A DNA stretch of 38,934 bases, from positions 1-38,934 of the forward strand of contig DSBL01000077.1 of assembly GCA_011049455.1 (NCBI GenBank). Direction: 5' to 3'. The notes beneath the pieces are model-generated. The model searched no databases, was not told the origin of the DNA, and was given only the letters and a program-made list of their open reading frames with translations. Made by a program: the position numbers and the translations under genes. This document shows, in pieces, positions 11,829 to 19,480 of this stretch (the first letter of the stretch is position 1; every line of letters begins with the position of its first letter). Origin of the DNA: Desulfonatronum sp. (GTDB lineage: Bacteria > Desulfobacterota > Desulfovibrionia > Desulfovibrionales > Desulfonatronaceae).

Positions 11829-12479
11829 TCAAATTTTCAAGCCTTTGGGAGTAAGCAGCCGCTCCAAGGAACTCATGCCCAAGTCCACGAAGACAGCCAG
11901 GAGCGAAACACCCAAGGCGCCCGTCAGAATCATGGCCTCGTGTGAACGGGCGATTCCCTGCTGAATGAATACGCCAAGTCCGCCCGCGCCGACATAGGCG
12001 GCAATCGCGGCGATGCCAATGTTCATGACCGCGGCGGTTTTGAGGCCGGCCAGGATGACGGGTACGGCCAATGGGATTTCAACTTCCCGCAACAGTTGCC
12101 ATTTGGTCATGCCCATGCCTTTTCCGGCGTCCACCAAAGCCGGGTCCACGTTTTTTATGGCGATGTAGGTGTTCCGGATGATTGGCAATAGGGAGTACAG
12201 CACCAGGGCGATGACCGCGGGGACCTTGCCCAGACCATGGCCGACAAGGGCAAGAACCGGAAGCATCAGGCCGAACAGGGCAATGGAAGGAACGGTCATG
12301 ATGATATTGGCTCCACCAAGGACTTTCTGGGCCAATTCCTTTTTTTTGGTGATCAAAACGCCCAAAGGCACGCCTATGCACATGGCGATAACCAGGGACA
12401 GGGCGACCAGCCAGACGTGCTCCCAGAGCAGAAAAAAAGTCCTGGAAAGATTTTGATCAAGAAAAGTCAGCAGATCCAT
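11829..12479 (-). CDS. opuCB: OpuC-type ABC permease (first)
   Basis: A 216-residue inner-membrane permease of the betaine/carnitine/choline importer class. Hydrophobic helices alternate with short loops; the ATPase-contact loop reads DAGKGMGMTKWQLLREVEIPLA, and AAYVGAGGLGVFIQQGIA near the end is a family hallmark. The ATG at 12479 is preceded by GAGGAT and lies 14 bases after the stop of the ATPase gene. It pairs with the permease at 11090-11818. Length and order match OpuCB of other bacteria. Nothing odd is seen in base use or frame. Confidence 0.88.
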   Translation of the reverse strand: MDLLTFLDQNLSRTFFLLWEHVWLVALSLVIAMCIGVPLGVLITKKKELAQKVLGGANIIMTVPSIALFGLMLPVLALVGHGLGKVPAVIALVLYSLLPIIRNTYIAIKNVDPALVDAGKGMGMTKWQLLREVEIPLAVPVILAGLKTAAVMNIGIAAIAAYVGAGGLGVFIQQGIARSHEAMILTGALGVSLLAVFVDLGMSSLERLLTPKGLKI

Positions 12480-12493
12480 AATAGTTATCCTCG

Positions 12494-13621
12494 TTACTCG
12501 TCATGATCATCCGCGTAGAGTTCCAAAATGGCCTTTTGAATGTTTTTGTAGCTGATGGTTCCAGCAAATTTGCCATCGTCGTCCATGACGGGAAAATTCA
12601 TCACATCATGCAAAAGCATGGCTGATAGGGCGTCCCGCAATGGTTCTCTGGTGCCCAGTTCCTCGGGAAAGCTTTCAGCCAGGTCCTTGAGCTTCCCCTG
12701 CTCGTATTTGAGAAGCTTTGGCGTGACATGACCCAGGACTTTGTCTCCCTTAAGCACGATGGCAAACTTTAATCCTTGTTCCTCCATCATTTTCAGGGTT
12801 TCCTCGGCATTGCTTTCAGCCTGAACGATATTCTTGGGATGGGGGTTGATGGCGTCTCGAATTTTTAACAATCCAAGAACCTTGAGTGCCCTGTCCGCGC
12901 CCACGAAGTCCGATACGAACTTGTTGGCCGGGCGCATCAGAATGACTTCCGGGGTGTCAAATTGAACAAGTTTCCCGTCCTTGAATATGGCGATTTTGTC
13001 AGCCATTTTTATCGCTTCGTGGATGTCGTGAGAAACAAAGGCGATGGTTTTTTTGAGTTTGGCCTGAAGCTTCAAGAATTCATCCTGGATCTGGTTTCTG
13101 TTGATGGGATCGATGGCTCCGAAGGGTTCGTCCATGAGCAAAATTTCCGGGTCGGCGGCCAACCCCCTGGCCACGCCGACCCTTTGCTGCTGTCCGCCGG
13201 ACAGTTCCACGGGGTAGCGGTCCCGATAGATTTTCGGGTCCAGTTTTACCAGATGCAAAAGTTCGTCAGTCCGGTCCTTGATCTTTTCTTTGTTCCACTT
13301 GAGCATTTTGGGGACAACGGCGACATTGTCGGCAATGGTTTTATTGGGGAAAAGCCCTATTTGCTGGATGACATACCCCATGCTGAGCCTGAGTTTTTGG
13401 GGATTCACGTCCATGATGTTCTTTTCGGCAACGCGGATGTTGCCGCTGGATATGCTCTCGAGCCTGTTGGTCATTCGCAAAAGAGTTGTTTTGCCGCATC
13501 CTGACGGCCCCAGAAAAACAGCGGTTTCCCCCTGTTTGATCTCAAAAGTGACGTTGTCGTTGGCCGTGACCGCGTTTTTTCCCACTCCGAAAAATTTGGT
13601 CACGGAATCGTATTCAATCAT
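12494..13621 (-). CDS. opuCA: OpuC-type ABC ATPase with C-terminal CBS domains
   Basis: A 375-residue ATPase that powers betaine-class solute import. Motifs are Walker A GPSGCGKTT (about 40), signature LSGGQQQR, Walker B ILLMDEPFGAID and H-loop FVSHDIHEA. After about residue 250 come two CBS modules, the last with DVMNFPVMDDDGKFAG. In OpuA/OpuC systems such modules sense ionic strength or cyclic dinucleotides and gate transport, so this ATPase probably carries the osmotic control of the importer. The ATG at 13621 has GGAG about eight bases upstream. A TATAAC -10 candidate sits 30 bases upstream, so the opuC genes may have their own promoter even though they are inside the Pot-type gene run. 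Confidence 0.9.
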   Translation of the reverse strand: MIEYDSVTKFFGVGKNAVTANDNVTFEIKQGETAVFLGPSGCGKTTLLRMTNRLESISSGNIRVAEKNIMDVNPQKLRLSMGYVIQQIGLFPNKTIADNVAVVPKMLKWNKEKIKDRTDELLHLVKLDPKIYRDRYPVELSGGQQQRVGVARGLAADPEILLMDEPFGAIDPINRNQIQDEFLKLQAKLKKTIAFVSHDIHEAIKMADKIAIFKDGKLVQFDTPEVILMRPANKFVSDFVGADRALKVLGLLKIRDAINPHPKNIVQAESNAEETLKMMEEQGLKFAIVLKGDKVLGHVTPKLLKYEQGKLKDLAESFPEELGTREPLRDALSAMLLHDVMNFPVMDDDGKFAGTISYKNIQKAILELYADDHDE

Positions 13622-13643
13622 ATTCCACTCCGCTGCATGCTGT

Positions 13644-13680
13644 TTTGTGTGTTATATCGCCAGGATGTATTCTTTTCTTG
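13644..13680 (-). promoter_or_regulatory. Candidate opuC promoter
   Basis: On the minus strand, TATAAC (13656-13651) would place transcription start near 13644, about 23 bases before the opuCA ATG. The matching -35 region (about 13679-13674, AAGAAA) is poor, so an activator or alternative sigma factor would be needed. Confidence 0.3.
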
Positions 13681-13707
13681 TTTCGAGCGTGCATGCGTGG
13701 TGTCGCT

Positions 13708-13739
13708 CAACGGGGACGCATGGCGATGCGCCCCCGTTG
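13708..13739 (-). terminator. Long hairpin between the Pot binding-protein gene and opuCA
   Basis: CAACGGGG (13708-13715) pairs perfectly with CCCCGTTG (13732-13739). Inside, after a 2x2 internal loop, GCAT pairs with ATGC around a 4-base loop. It lies about 45 bases past the Pot binding-protein stop codon and upstream of the opuC promoter candidate. No U-tract follows on the minus strand, so it is either a Rho-assisted terminator or a structure protecting the 3' end of the Pot transcript. Confidence 0.45.
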
Positions 13740-13784
13740 TTCCCTGGTTTGTTTTTCCGGGAAATCTTTATTTCCGGATGGGAA

Positions 13785-14930
13785 CTAACTCGTGGCCATG
13801 ATCCGATCCCACTGCTCGGCCCACTCCACCTGCTTGCTGTTCCAGTAGATGGGATCGGCGAACAGATAGCCTTCCAGCTTGCCGGTGGGGTCAAAGGCCG
13901 GCAGCTTGCGGATGCTTTCCGGCAGATCCACTTTGGAGGGATCCAGACTGGGCGGATACATCTGGCCTTCGGCCACGGCAATGGAGGCCTCAGGCGCGAG
14001 CATGAAGTCCAGCAGTTGCTGGGCCACGTTCAGATCCGTGCCCTTCATTACGAAGATGCATTCCTGCCAGGAGTAGCAGTTTTTCGGGGCCAAAAAGCCG
14101 ATGGGGTAGCCTTCGCTTTGCAAGTGGGCGACCCGGCCGGACCAGGCCACGGTGGCATGGATTTCCTCGCCGGCCAAAAGACTCATCAGCTCCGCGCCGG
14201 AGCCCCAGTATTTCTTGACCATGGCCACCTGGGCGCGCAAGGCGTCCCACACTGCCTTGATGTCCTGGATGTCGTTGGGGTTCTGGCCGGTATGCAGGGC
14301 TGCGTACCAGATGTTCGTGCGCCACTCGCCCCAGCTGCCCAGGTTGCCTCGCACGCTCTCGTCCCAGAGCAGAGAGGCGCCCAGCTCCTCGGCCTTTTCC
14401 TTGGGGATGTATTTGGTGTTGTAGGCGATGCCGGTCTGCCCCAGGTTGTAGGGCACGGCGGACAGGGCATTCGGGGTGATTTTGCGGTACGGTGTAATCA
14501 TCGACTCCATGACCAGAGCCAGATTGGGGATTTTGCTCTCATCCAAAGCGGAATGGAATTCCAGCCCGACATAGCGGGCGTAGTCGAACACGCCGCTCAA
14601 GTGGGCCAGGTTGAACTCGCCGCCCGGTGGAAACGAGGCGATGACGCGGGTCAGATAGGTGTCCATGTCGCCGAATTCGCCGTCAATGACGCGCACGCCG
14701 GTGGCCTTGGTGAACGGGTCGAAGGCATGCCGTCGGAAGGCCTGGGAGGTGGTTCCGCCCCAGCCGTCAAAGCGGATGGAGCCCTGGGCCAGGGCCTTGC
14801 TCATCATGCTGAAGGGACCGCCCACCAAACCGGCGGCAACGCCGGCCAAAGCACAGTACTTGACGAAATCCCGGCGGGAAAGGTCGCCGGCCAAATGGCG
14901 TTCATGAACATCTTTGAGTTGTTTTTTCAT
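13785..14930 (-). CDS. potD: Pot-type ABC substrate-binding protein with Tat signal
   Basis: A 381-residue periplasmic solute-binding protein of the PotD/SBP_bac_8 class. The N-terminus carries a twin-arginine signal, SRRDFVKYCALAG, with a hydrophobic core to about residue 48, so it is exported folded by Tat; this is less common than Sec for such proteins. The mature part has the family's GWGGTTSQAF start, the TGIAYNTK block and a Trp/Tyr-rich second lobe. The start at 14930 is chosen for the AGGAGG nine bases upstream; a longer TTG-start frame has no support. Directly upstream lies a 13-copy octamer repeat. The genes for its two permeases precede it, and the ATPase is beyond the opuC cassette. 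The ligand is unknown; polyamines, lysine-related or proline-related compounds are candidates from context. Confidence 0.87.
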   Translation of the reverse strand: MKKQLKDVHERHLAGDLSRRDFVKYCALAGVAAGLVGGPFSMMSKALAQGSIRFDGWGGTTSQAFRRHAFDPFTKATGVRVIDGEFGDMDTYLTRVIASFPPGGEFNLAHLSGVFDYARYVGLEFHSALDESKIPNLALVMESMITPYRKITPNALSAVPYNLGQTGIAYNTKYIPKEKAEELGASLLWDESVRGNLGSWGEWRTNIWYAALHTGQNPNDIQDIKAVWDALRAQVAMVKKYWGSGAELMSLLAGEEIHATVAWSGRVAHLQSEGYPIGFLAPKNCYSWQECIFVMKGTDLNVAQQLLDFMLAPEASIAVAEGQMYPPSLDPSKVDLPESIRKLPAFDPTGKLEGYLFADPIYWNSKQVEWAEQWDRIMATS

Positions 14931-14942
14931 GGTGTCCTCCTG

Positions 14943-15045
14943 GTTCAAAGGTTCAAGGGTTCAAAGGTTCAAGGGTTCAACGGTTCAAGAGTTCGATGGT
15001 TCGAGGGTTCATGGTTCAACGGTTCAGCGGTTAAGTCGTTCATGG
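14943..15045. repeat. Tandem octamer repeat, consensus GTTCAAGG, about 13 units
   Basis: Thirteen head-to-tail units of eight bases (one is seven) begin GTTC or GTTA, with drifting last bases: GTTCAAAG, GTTCAAGG, GTTCAAAG, GTTCAAGG, GTTCAACG and so on. The first five are nearly identical and later units decay. The array lies between the potC-like stop and the potD-like ribosome site, abutting the latter. On the transcribed strand it reads CCTTGAAC repeats, within the leader of the binding-protein gene. Confidence 0.9.
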
Positions 15046-15140
15046 TTGAGAAGGCAAGGTTTGCAGGGCTGATTGCGGTTGAGGGTTTCGCAGTTTTGTT
15101 GGGGGCCTGAATGTTGAAAACTCCACCCGTTGAATTGTGC

Positions 15141-15932
15141 CTAACTCTTTGAAAACCTCCTGATGAAGTATCCTGCCAAAAGCGGGATCATGATGGTGAA
15201 GACGATCATCACCGTGCCCAGGGCGTTGATCTCCGGGCTGACGGAATGCCTGAGCATGCCGAAAATGCGTACGGGTACGGTCTGGTGTTCCGCCGTGGCC
15301 CAGAACAGGGTGGCGGTGATGTCGTCAAAGGAAATGGTGAACGAAAACAGCATGCCGGCAAGGACCGCAGGCATGAGCAGGGGCAGGGTGACCTCCTTGA
15401 AGGTTTGCAGCGGGTTGGCGCCCAAAGACAGGGCCGCTTCCTCGTAGACCCGCTTGATGCTGACCATGCGGGCCTGCACGATGAGCAGAACATAGGGCAG
15501 GGTCAGGACCACGTGGCCGGCCAAGAGCAGGGCGAAGCTCTTGGGCTGCTGCAGCCAGCGGATGAACAGCAGCAGGGCCACGCCCAGGACCACCTCGGGA
15601 ATCATGATCGGTGCCAGAAGCAGGGTGTTCAAGGTGTTCTTGCCCTTGAAGCGGTAGCGCACAAAGGCCATGGCCGCGGGCACTGCAATGGCCGAGGCGA
15701 TCAGCGCGGTCAGCGTGCCCAGGACAATGGAGTTTTTGAAGGCCCGCAGGATGGATTCGTTCTGGGCCAGTTGGGCATACCACTTCAGGCTGAAGCCCTG
15801 CATCGGAAAGCTGGCGAATTGCTGCGGGTTGAAGGACAGAACCACGACCACGGCAATGGGCAGGAACATGAACACGTAGACCAGGATGGTGTACAACCTG
15901 ATCAAGGACCAGCCGGATACTTTCAGTTTCAT
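15141..15932 (-). CDS. potC: Pot-type ABC permease (PotC-like)
   Basis: A 263-residue inner-membrane permease with about six helices. The ATPase-contact EAA loop is EEAALSLGANPLQTFKEV, followed by the TLPLLMPAVLAGM helix. The FTISFDDITATLFW segment is typical of PotC-like proteins. The ATG at 15932 lies six bases from the end of the potB-like gene, and its AGGA ribosome site is inside that gene's end, so the two are coupled. It forms the transport channel with the potB-like protein. A gap of about 210 bases, with the octamer repeat, separates it from the binding-protein gene. Confidence 0.88.
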   Translation of the reverse strand: MKLKVSGWSLIRLYTILVYVFMFLPIAVVVVLSFNPQQFASFPMQGFSLKWYAQLAQNESILRAFKNSIVLGTLTALIASAIAVPAAMAFVRYRFKGKNTLNTLLLAPIMIPEVVLGVALLLFIRWLQQPKSFALLLAGHVVLTLPYVLLIVQARMVSIKRVYEEAALSLGANPLQTFKEVTLPLLMPAVLAGMLFSFTISFDDITATLFWATAEHQTVPVRIFGMLRHSVSPEINALGTVMIVFTIMIPLLAGYFIRRFSKS

Positions 15933-15937
15933 GGCGT

Positions 15938-16801
15938 CTATCCTTTAAAGGCCTTGAACAGCGTGTTGATGCCCAGGTAGCGGTTGTAGGTCCAAACGAT
16001 GCAGCCCAGAAGCAGCAAAAGGATCACGCTGATGGCCGAGCCAAAGGGCCAGTCCAGGGTGCCGATGACCCGCTTGAAGATCAGGTTGGCGATCATTTCG
16101 TTGCCCGGCCCGCCCAAGATCATGGGCGGCAAATAAGTGCCGGCCGTGAGTACGAACACCAGCAGGCAGCCGGCGCTGACCCCGGGCAGGCTCAAGGGCA
16201 GGGTGACTTCCTTGAACGCCTGCCATTCATTACAGCCCATGCTGCGAGCCGCTTCCAGCAGGTTCTTGTCGATGGCCTCCAGACTGACGAAAATATTCAG
16301 GATCATGAACGGCAGCAGATACTGGATCAGGCCCATGAGCACGGCGGCCTCGTTGTACAGCAGGGACAGGGGTTCGGAGATCACCCCCAGGCGCATCAGG
16401 GTGTGGTTCAGAAAGCCCGTGGTTCCCAGGATGTTGATCCAGCTCATGGTCCGGATGATGAAGCTGATCCAGAAGGGGATCATGATCAGCAGGATCAAGG
16501 CCCTGCGGTAGCGGGATTTGCTGCGGTAGAAGAAATAGGCCGGAACATAGCCCATGACCAGGCAGAGGAAGACGCAGATCACGGCAACACGCAAGGTCCG
16601 GAAAAGAATGGTCGGGTAGAACAGATCTTCGAAAAAACGGGCGTAATTGCCGAACTGAAAGGCCGGGATCACCGCTCCGGTGGGGGCGCGCAGCCAGAAA
16701 CTGTAAACCACCACGAACAGCACCGGCACGACAAGCAGCAGGAACACGGCTGTCAGGGACGGTGAAAGCAGTAGCCAGGGTCGAAGCTTGTTCTCCTTCA
16801 T
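15938..16801 (-). CDS. potB: Pot-type ABC permease (PotB-like)
   Basis: A 287-residue inner-membrane permease. The first helix, SLTAVFLLLVVPVLFVVVY, follows a short positive N-terminus, and the EAA loop is EAARSMGCNEWQAFKEV. The start at 16801 overlaps the stop of the acetyltransferase gene as ATGA and has GAGGAAAC upstream; the longer frame reaching 16966 runs back through that gene and is not credible. This overlap ties the transporter to beta-lysine acetylation on one message. It pairs with the potC-like permease that follows. Substrate specificity cannot be read from permease sequence. Confidence 0.88.
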   Translation of the reverse strand: MKENKLRPWLLLSPSLTAVFLLLVVPVLFVVVYSFWLRAPTGAVIPAFQFGNYARFFEDLFYPTILFRTLRVAVICVFLCLVMGYVPAYFFYRSKSRYRRALILLIMIPFWISFIIRTMSWINILGTTGFLNHTLMRLGVISEPLSLLYNEAAVLMGLIQYLLPFMILNIFVSLEAIDKNLLEAARSMGCNEWQAFKEVTLPLSLPGVSAGCLLVFVLTAGTYLPPMILGGPGNEMIANLIFKRVIGTLDWPFGSAISVILLLLLGCIVWTYNRYLGINTLFKAFKG

Positions 16802-17736
16802 GTTGTTTCCTCGGGGCGCAACGACAGATACCAGACATGCATGCTTTCCAGGTCTCCGGCGATATGGGTGTTGTTGGGCAAAGTTCCGCCAAAAACGTAT
16901 CCGGCCCGGGCAAAGGTGATGTTCATGCCGAAGGACGCGGCCCGGGCAATGGTGTACAGGGTGCACAGGCCGGCTTGTTGCATTTTTCGGCCCATGTGCT
17001 CCAACAAGGCCCCGGCGAGCTTGCGGCCGCGGTATTCCGGCAGAGTGGCGAAATCAGTCATTTCCGCGGCGGCCAGGGTAAAGTCCATCTCGGCCGAGGC
17101 CAGGGCCACGGGTCGGCCATGCACCAGGACTCCGTAGTAGCGCACGTTTGTAGCCATGGACCGGCGCAGATAGTCCGGGTCGAAGATGGGAAAGGGATAG
17201 GAATCAAACACCGCGGCGTACAGGGCGGCCATGTGTTCGGTCTGATCCGGCGTCATCCGGACAATGGCGGCGTCGCGGGGCAGGCGGGGTCGGCTGAGGG
17301 TAGCGGCCTTGGCGTGAGCCGTCTCCAGAACGTCGGCCAACATTTGCGGGTCTTCCGGACGTTTGCGCCAATCGGCAAAGTAGCGGCCCAGAAAAGCGCC
17401 CCCTTCGCGTCCGTTGAACATTCCGGGAACAAAGGCTTCAGTGCTGAACCCGGATCGGGTGAACCGGGGGGCCATGGTTTCCTGTACCTTGGCGAAGATT
17501 TTGGTGTACCCGTGCTCTCGAGCCAGTTGTTCCAATCTGGGCACGATGTCCGGTTCGTCTTGGGGCGCCAGGTGCATCAGGTAGGCCCGTTTGTTCAACG
17601 GGCCGTGCTGGACCAAGGAGTTGCCGATATGTTCCAGAGTGTCGGTCGGCCTGGACGCGATAGGGCGGCTTAAAGAAGCCGCACCTGTTAGTGGAGCACG
17701 GCAATGACGGCTGGTAGAATTCGATTTTAGCTTCAT
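16798..17736 (-). CDS. ablB: Probable beta-lysine N-acetyltransferase
   Basis: A 312-residue protein with a C-terminal GNAT acetyltransferase fold (about 150-290). The acetyl-CoA loop is ATLPEYRGRKLAGALLEHM. The N-terminal part, with GNSLVQHG, NKRAYLMHL and GYTKIFAKV, is characteristic of the AblB family. AblB moves an acetyl group from acetyl-CoA to the epsilon-amino group of beta-lysine, giving N-epsilon-acetyl-beta-lysine, a zwitterionic compatible solute known from methanogens and some bacteria. The start at 17736 has GGAAG eight bases upstream; a start 17 codons earlier is possible. It follows kamA, the gene for the first step, by 186 bases and overlaps the downstream permease gene. The pairing with kamA strongly supports the call. 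Confidence 0.85.
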   Translation of the reverse strand: MKLKSNSTSRHCRAPLTGAASLSRPIASRPTDTLEHIGNSLVQHGPLNKRAYLMHLAPQDEPDIVPRLEQLAREHGYTKIFAKVQETMAPRFTRSGFSTEAFVPGMFNGREGGAFLGRYFADWRKRPEDPQMLADVLETAHAKAATLSRPRLPRDAAIVRMTPDQTEHMAALYAAVFDSYPFPIFDPDYLRRSMATNVRYYGVLVHGRPVALASAEMDFTLAAAEMTDFATLPEYRGRKLAGALLEHMGRKMQQAGLCTLYTIARAASFGMNITFARAGYVFGGTLPNNTHIAGDLESMHVWYLSLRPEETT

Positions 17737-17922
17737 CGAAACTTCCTTTCCGGTCTCGCAGGACAAAGCCGTTGCATGAGAGGGCAAGCATGATTGCTGA
17801 AAATGTTTGGCAACGGGTTTGTTCGGCAGGGCCGGGATCGGTGGGACAGTCGATCAATCCATAATCGAACCCGACCGGCTTTCGGCAGTCTCGGATTTAC
17901 CCAATCAGGGGATGGCCCCGTG

Positions 17923-19344
17923 CTAGGCGACATGGTTTCTGCGCTCCATACGGGCGTTGTCGCTGGGGGTCAGGCTGCACGTGTCGTCCCAGTCCGAGAG
18001 CAGCTTTTCAATGCCCACGCATTGCTCCACGGCGTCGTCCTCCTTGAGCTGGAGGTTGCAGGCCTCGCAGTTGCGATCGCAGAAATGGGTCTCGAATCGT
18101 TCCGGCTCGGAGTAAGTGGTGATCACGCCCTCGAAATTGCGCAGGATGACCTTGTTGGCGCCCCAGGATACAATGTAGTTGGGCATGACCGGGATCTTGC
18201 CGCCGCCGCCTGGCGCGTCAATGACGTAGGTGGGCACGGCAAAGCCGCTGGTGTGGCCGCGCAGGCTCTCCATGATCTCGATGCCTTTGCCCACGGGGGT
18301 GCGGAAATGGCTCAGGCCCTCGGAAAGGTCGCACTGGTAGAGATAATAGGGGCGGACCCGGTTCTTGACCAATTTCTGGTTCAAGGTGCGGATCAACCGC
18401 TGGCAGTCGTTGACCCCGGCCAGCAACACGCTCTGGTTGCCCAGGGGGATGCCCGCGTCGGCCAGGCGGGCCAGGGCTGATCTGGAGGTGACCGTGATTT
18501 CCCGGGGATGGTTGAAGTGGGTGTTCAGCCACAGCGGATGATGCTTTTTGAGCATGCGCACCAGATCGTCGGTGATGCGGTAGGGCAGGACCACGGGCAT
18601 GCGTGTGCCGATGCGCACCACTTCCACGTGGTCGATGGTCCGCAATTCCCCGAGAATCCAGTCCAGGCGCTCGTCTGAAAGCATCAGGGGATCGCCTCCG
18701 GAGAGCAGCACGTCCCTGACCTGCGGGGTGTTGCGGATATATTTGATTCCTCGTTGCAATTCCCTCTTGCCGGGCACGGATTCACGATCCAAATCCCCGA
18801 CCTTGCGTTTGCGCGTGCAGTGGCGGCAGTACATGGAGCAGATGTTGCTGATATGGAACAACACCCGATCCGGGTAGCGATGGGTGATGTTCGGAGCCGG
18901 ACTGTCCTCGTCCTCGTGCAGGGGATCGATCATGTCGTGGCGGCTGACCACCAACTCTTTGGGGGAGGGAAAAGCTTGTCGGAAGACAGGATCGTTTTCA
19001 TAGTCCGTCGGATCGATCAGGGACAGATAGTAGGGCGTCACGGACATGGGAAACTTGTCCGTGGTCTGGGCAAAGGCGCGGCGCTGCAGATCCGGAAAGT
19101 GCACGCCCAGGAGCCGTTCAAAGGTGACTATGTCCTTGACGGCGTTGCGGATGTGCCATTTCCAGTCGGTCCATTGGGATTTCCAGTCGGTCGGTGGCGG
19201 GCTGTTCAGGGAATCGGAGCGGCCCTGAATCTTTGGGCCGGCGGTTTTGCTTTGCTGTTCAAGGGGTGAATGCCTGTGCGGGCTGGTCAATTTGTAAGTC
19301 ATTCGTTTGGCGGCCTTGTGTTGCCGCTTGCTGATCTGGTCCAT
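17923..19344 (-). CDS. kamA: L-lysine 2,3-aminomutase
   Basis: A 473-residue cytoplasmic radical SAM, PLP-dependent enzyme that converts L-lysine to L-beta-lysine (also called ablA when paired with ablB). The cluster ligands are C169, C173 and C176 in [18 protein letters not shown] lysine K383 lies in [11 protein letters not shown]. The two aspartates that hold the substrate's side-chain amine in characterised lysine aminomutases are present as D339 (YQCDLSEG) and D376, which favours lysine over glutamate. Candidate zinc ligands are C314, C422, C426 and C429. An extra, low-complexity N-terminal stretch of about 60 residues precedes the conserved core. The ATG at 19344 has AGGGAGG just upstream. 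The 136-base upstream gap holds a perfect palindrome and follows a LuxR-type regulator gene. Confidence 0.93.
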   Translation of the reverse strand: MDQISKRQHKAAKRMTYKLTSPHRHSPLEQQSKTAGPKIQGRSDSLNSPPPTDWKSQWTDWKWHIRNAVKDIVTFERLLGVHFPDLQRRAFAQTTDKFPMSVTPYYLSLIDPTDYENDPVFRQAFPSPKELVVSRHDMIDPLHEDEDSPAPNITHRYPDRVLFHISNICSMYCRHCTRKRKVGDLDRESVPGKRELQRGIKYIRNTPQVRDVLLSGGDPLMLSDERLDWILGELRTIDHVEVVRIGTRMPVVLPYRITDDLVRMLKKHHPLWLNTHFNHPREITVTSRSALARLADAGIPLGNQSVLLAGVNDCQRLIRTLNQKLVKNRVRPYYLYQCDLSEGLSHFRTPVGKGIEIMESLRGHTSGFAVPTYVIDAPGGGGKIPVMPNYIVSWGANKVILRNFEGVITTYSEPERFETHFCDRNCEACNLQLKEDDAVEQCVGIEKLLSDWDDTCSLTPSDNARMERRNHVA

Positions 19345-19448
19345 TTTCCTCCCTTGTTGCAGTGGTTGGAGGACGTAAAATAACGCCTCTTTCACAGCAT
19401 GGAACTAAAACAGGGTTGGAAAGACAAGGCAAGGTGGGATAATGGGCA

Positions 19449-19478
19449 CTTATCGGGTATTTATGCATACCCGATAAG
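19449..19478. promoter_or_regulatory. Perfect palindrome between regulator gene and kamA
   Basis: CTTATCGGGTAT (19449-19460) and ATACCCGATAAG (19467-19478) are perfect 12-base inverted arms around a 6-base spacer. It starts two bases after the regulator's stop codon and about 105 bases before the kamA start on the minus strand. No U-tract follows on either strand, so an operator for the adjacent regulator is at least as likely as a terminator. Confidence 0.5.
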
Positions 19479-19480
19479 CA

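Noticed and set aside
14943-15045. Possible CRISPR array
   Set aside because: Units are eight bases with no spacers and there are no cas genes.
13278-15110. 610-codon plus-strand frame
   Set aside because: It runs opposite opuCA, the Pot binding-protein gene and the octamer repeat; its repeated C-terminal FKGS-like peptide is only the translation of the octamer array.
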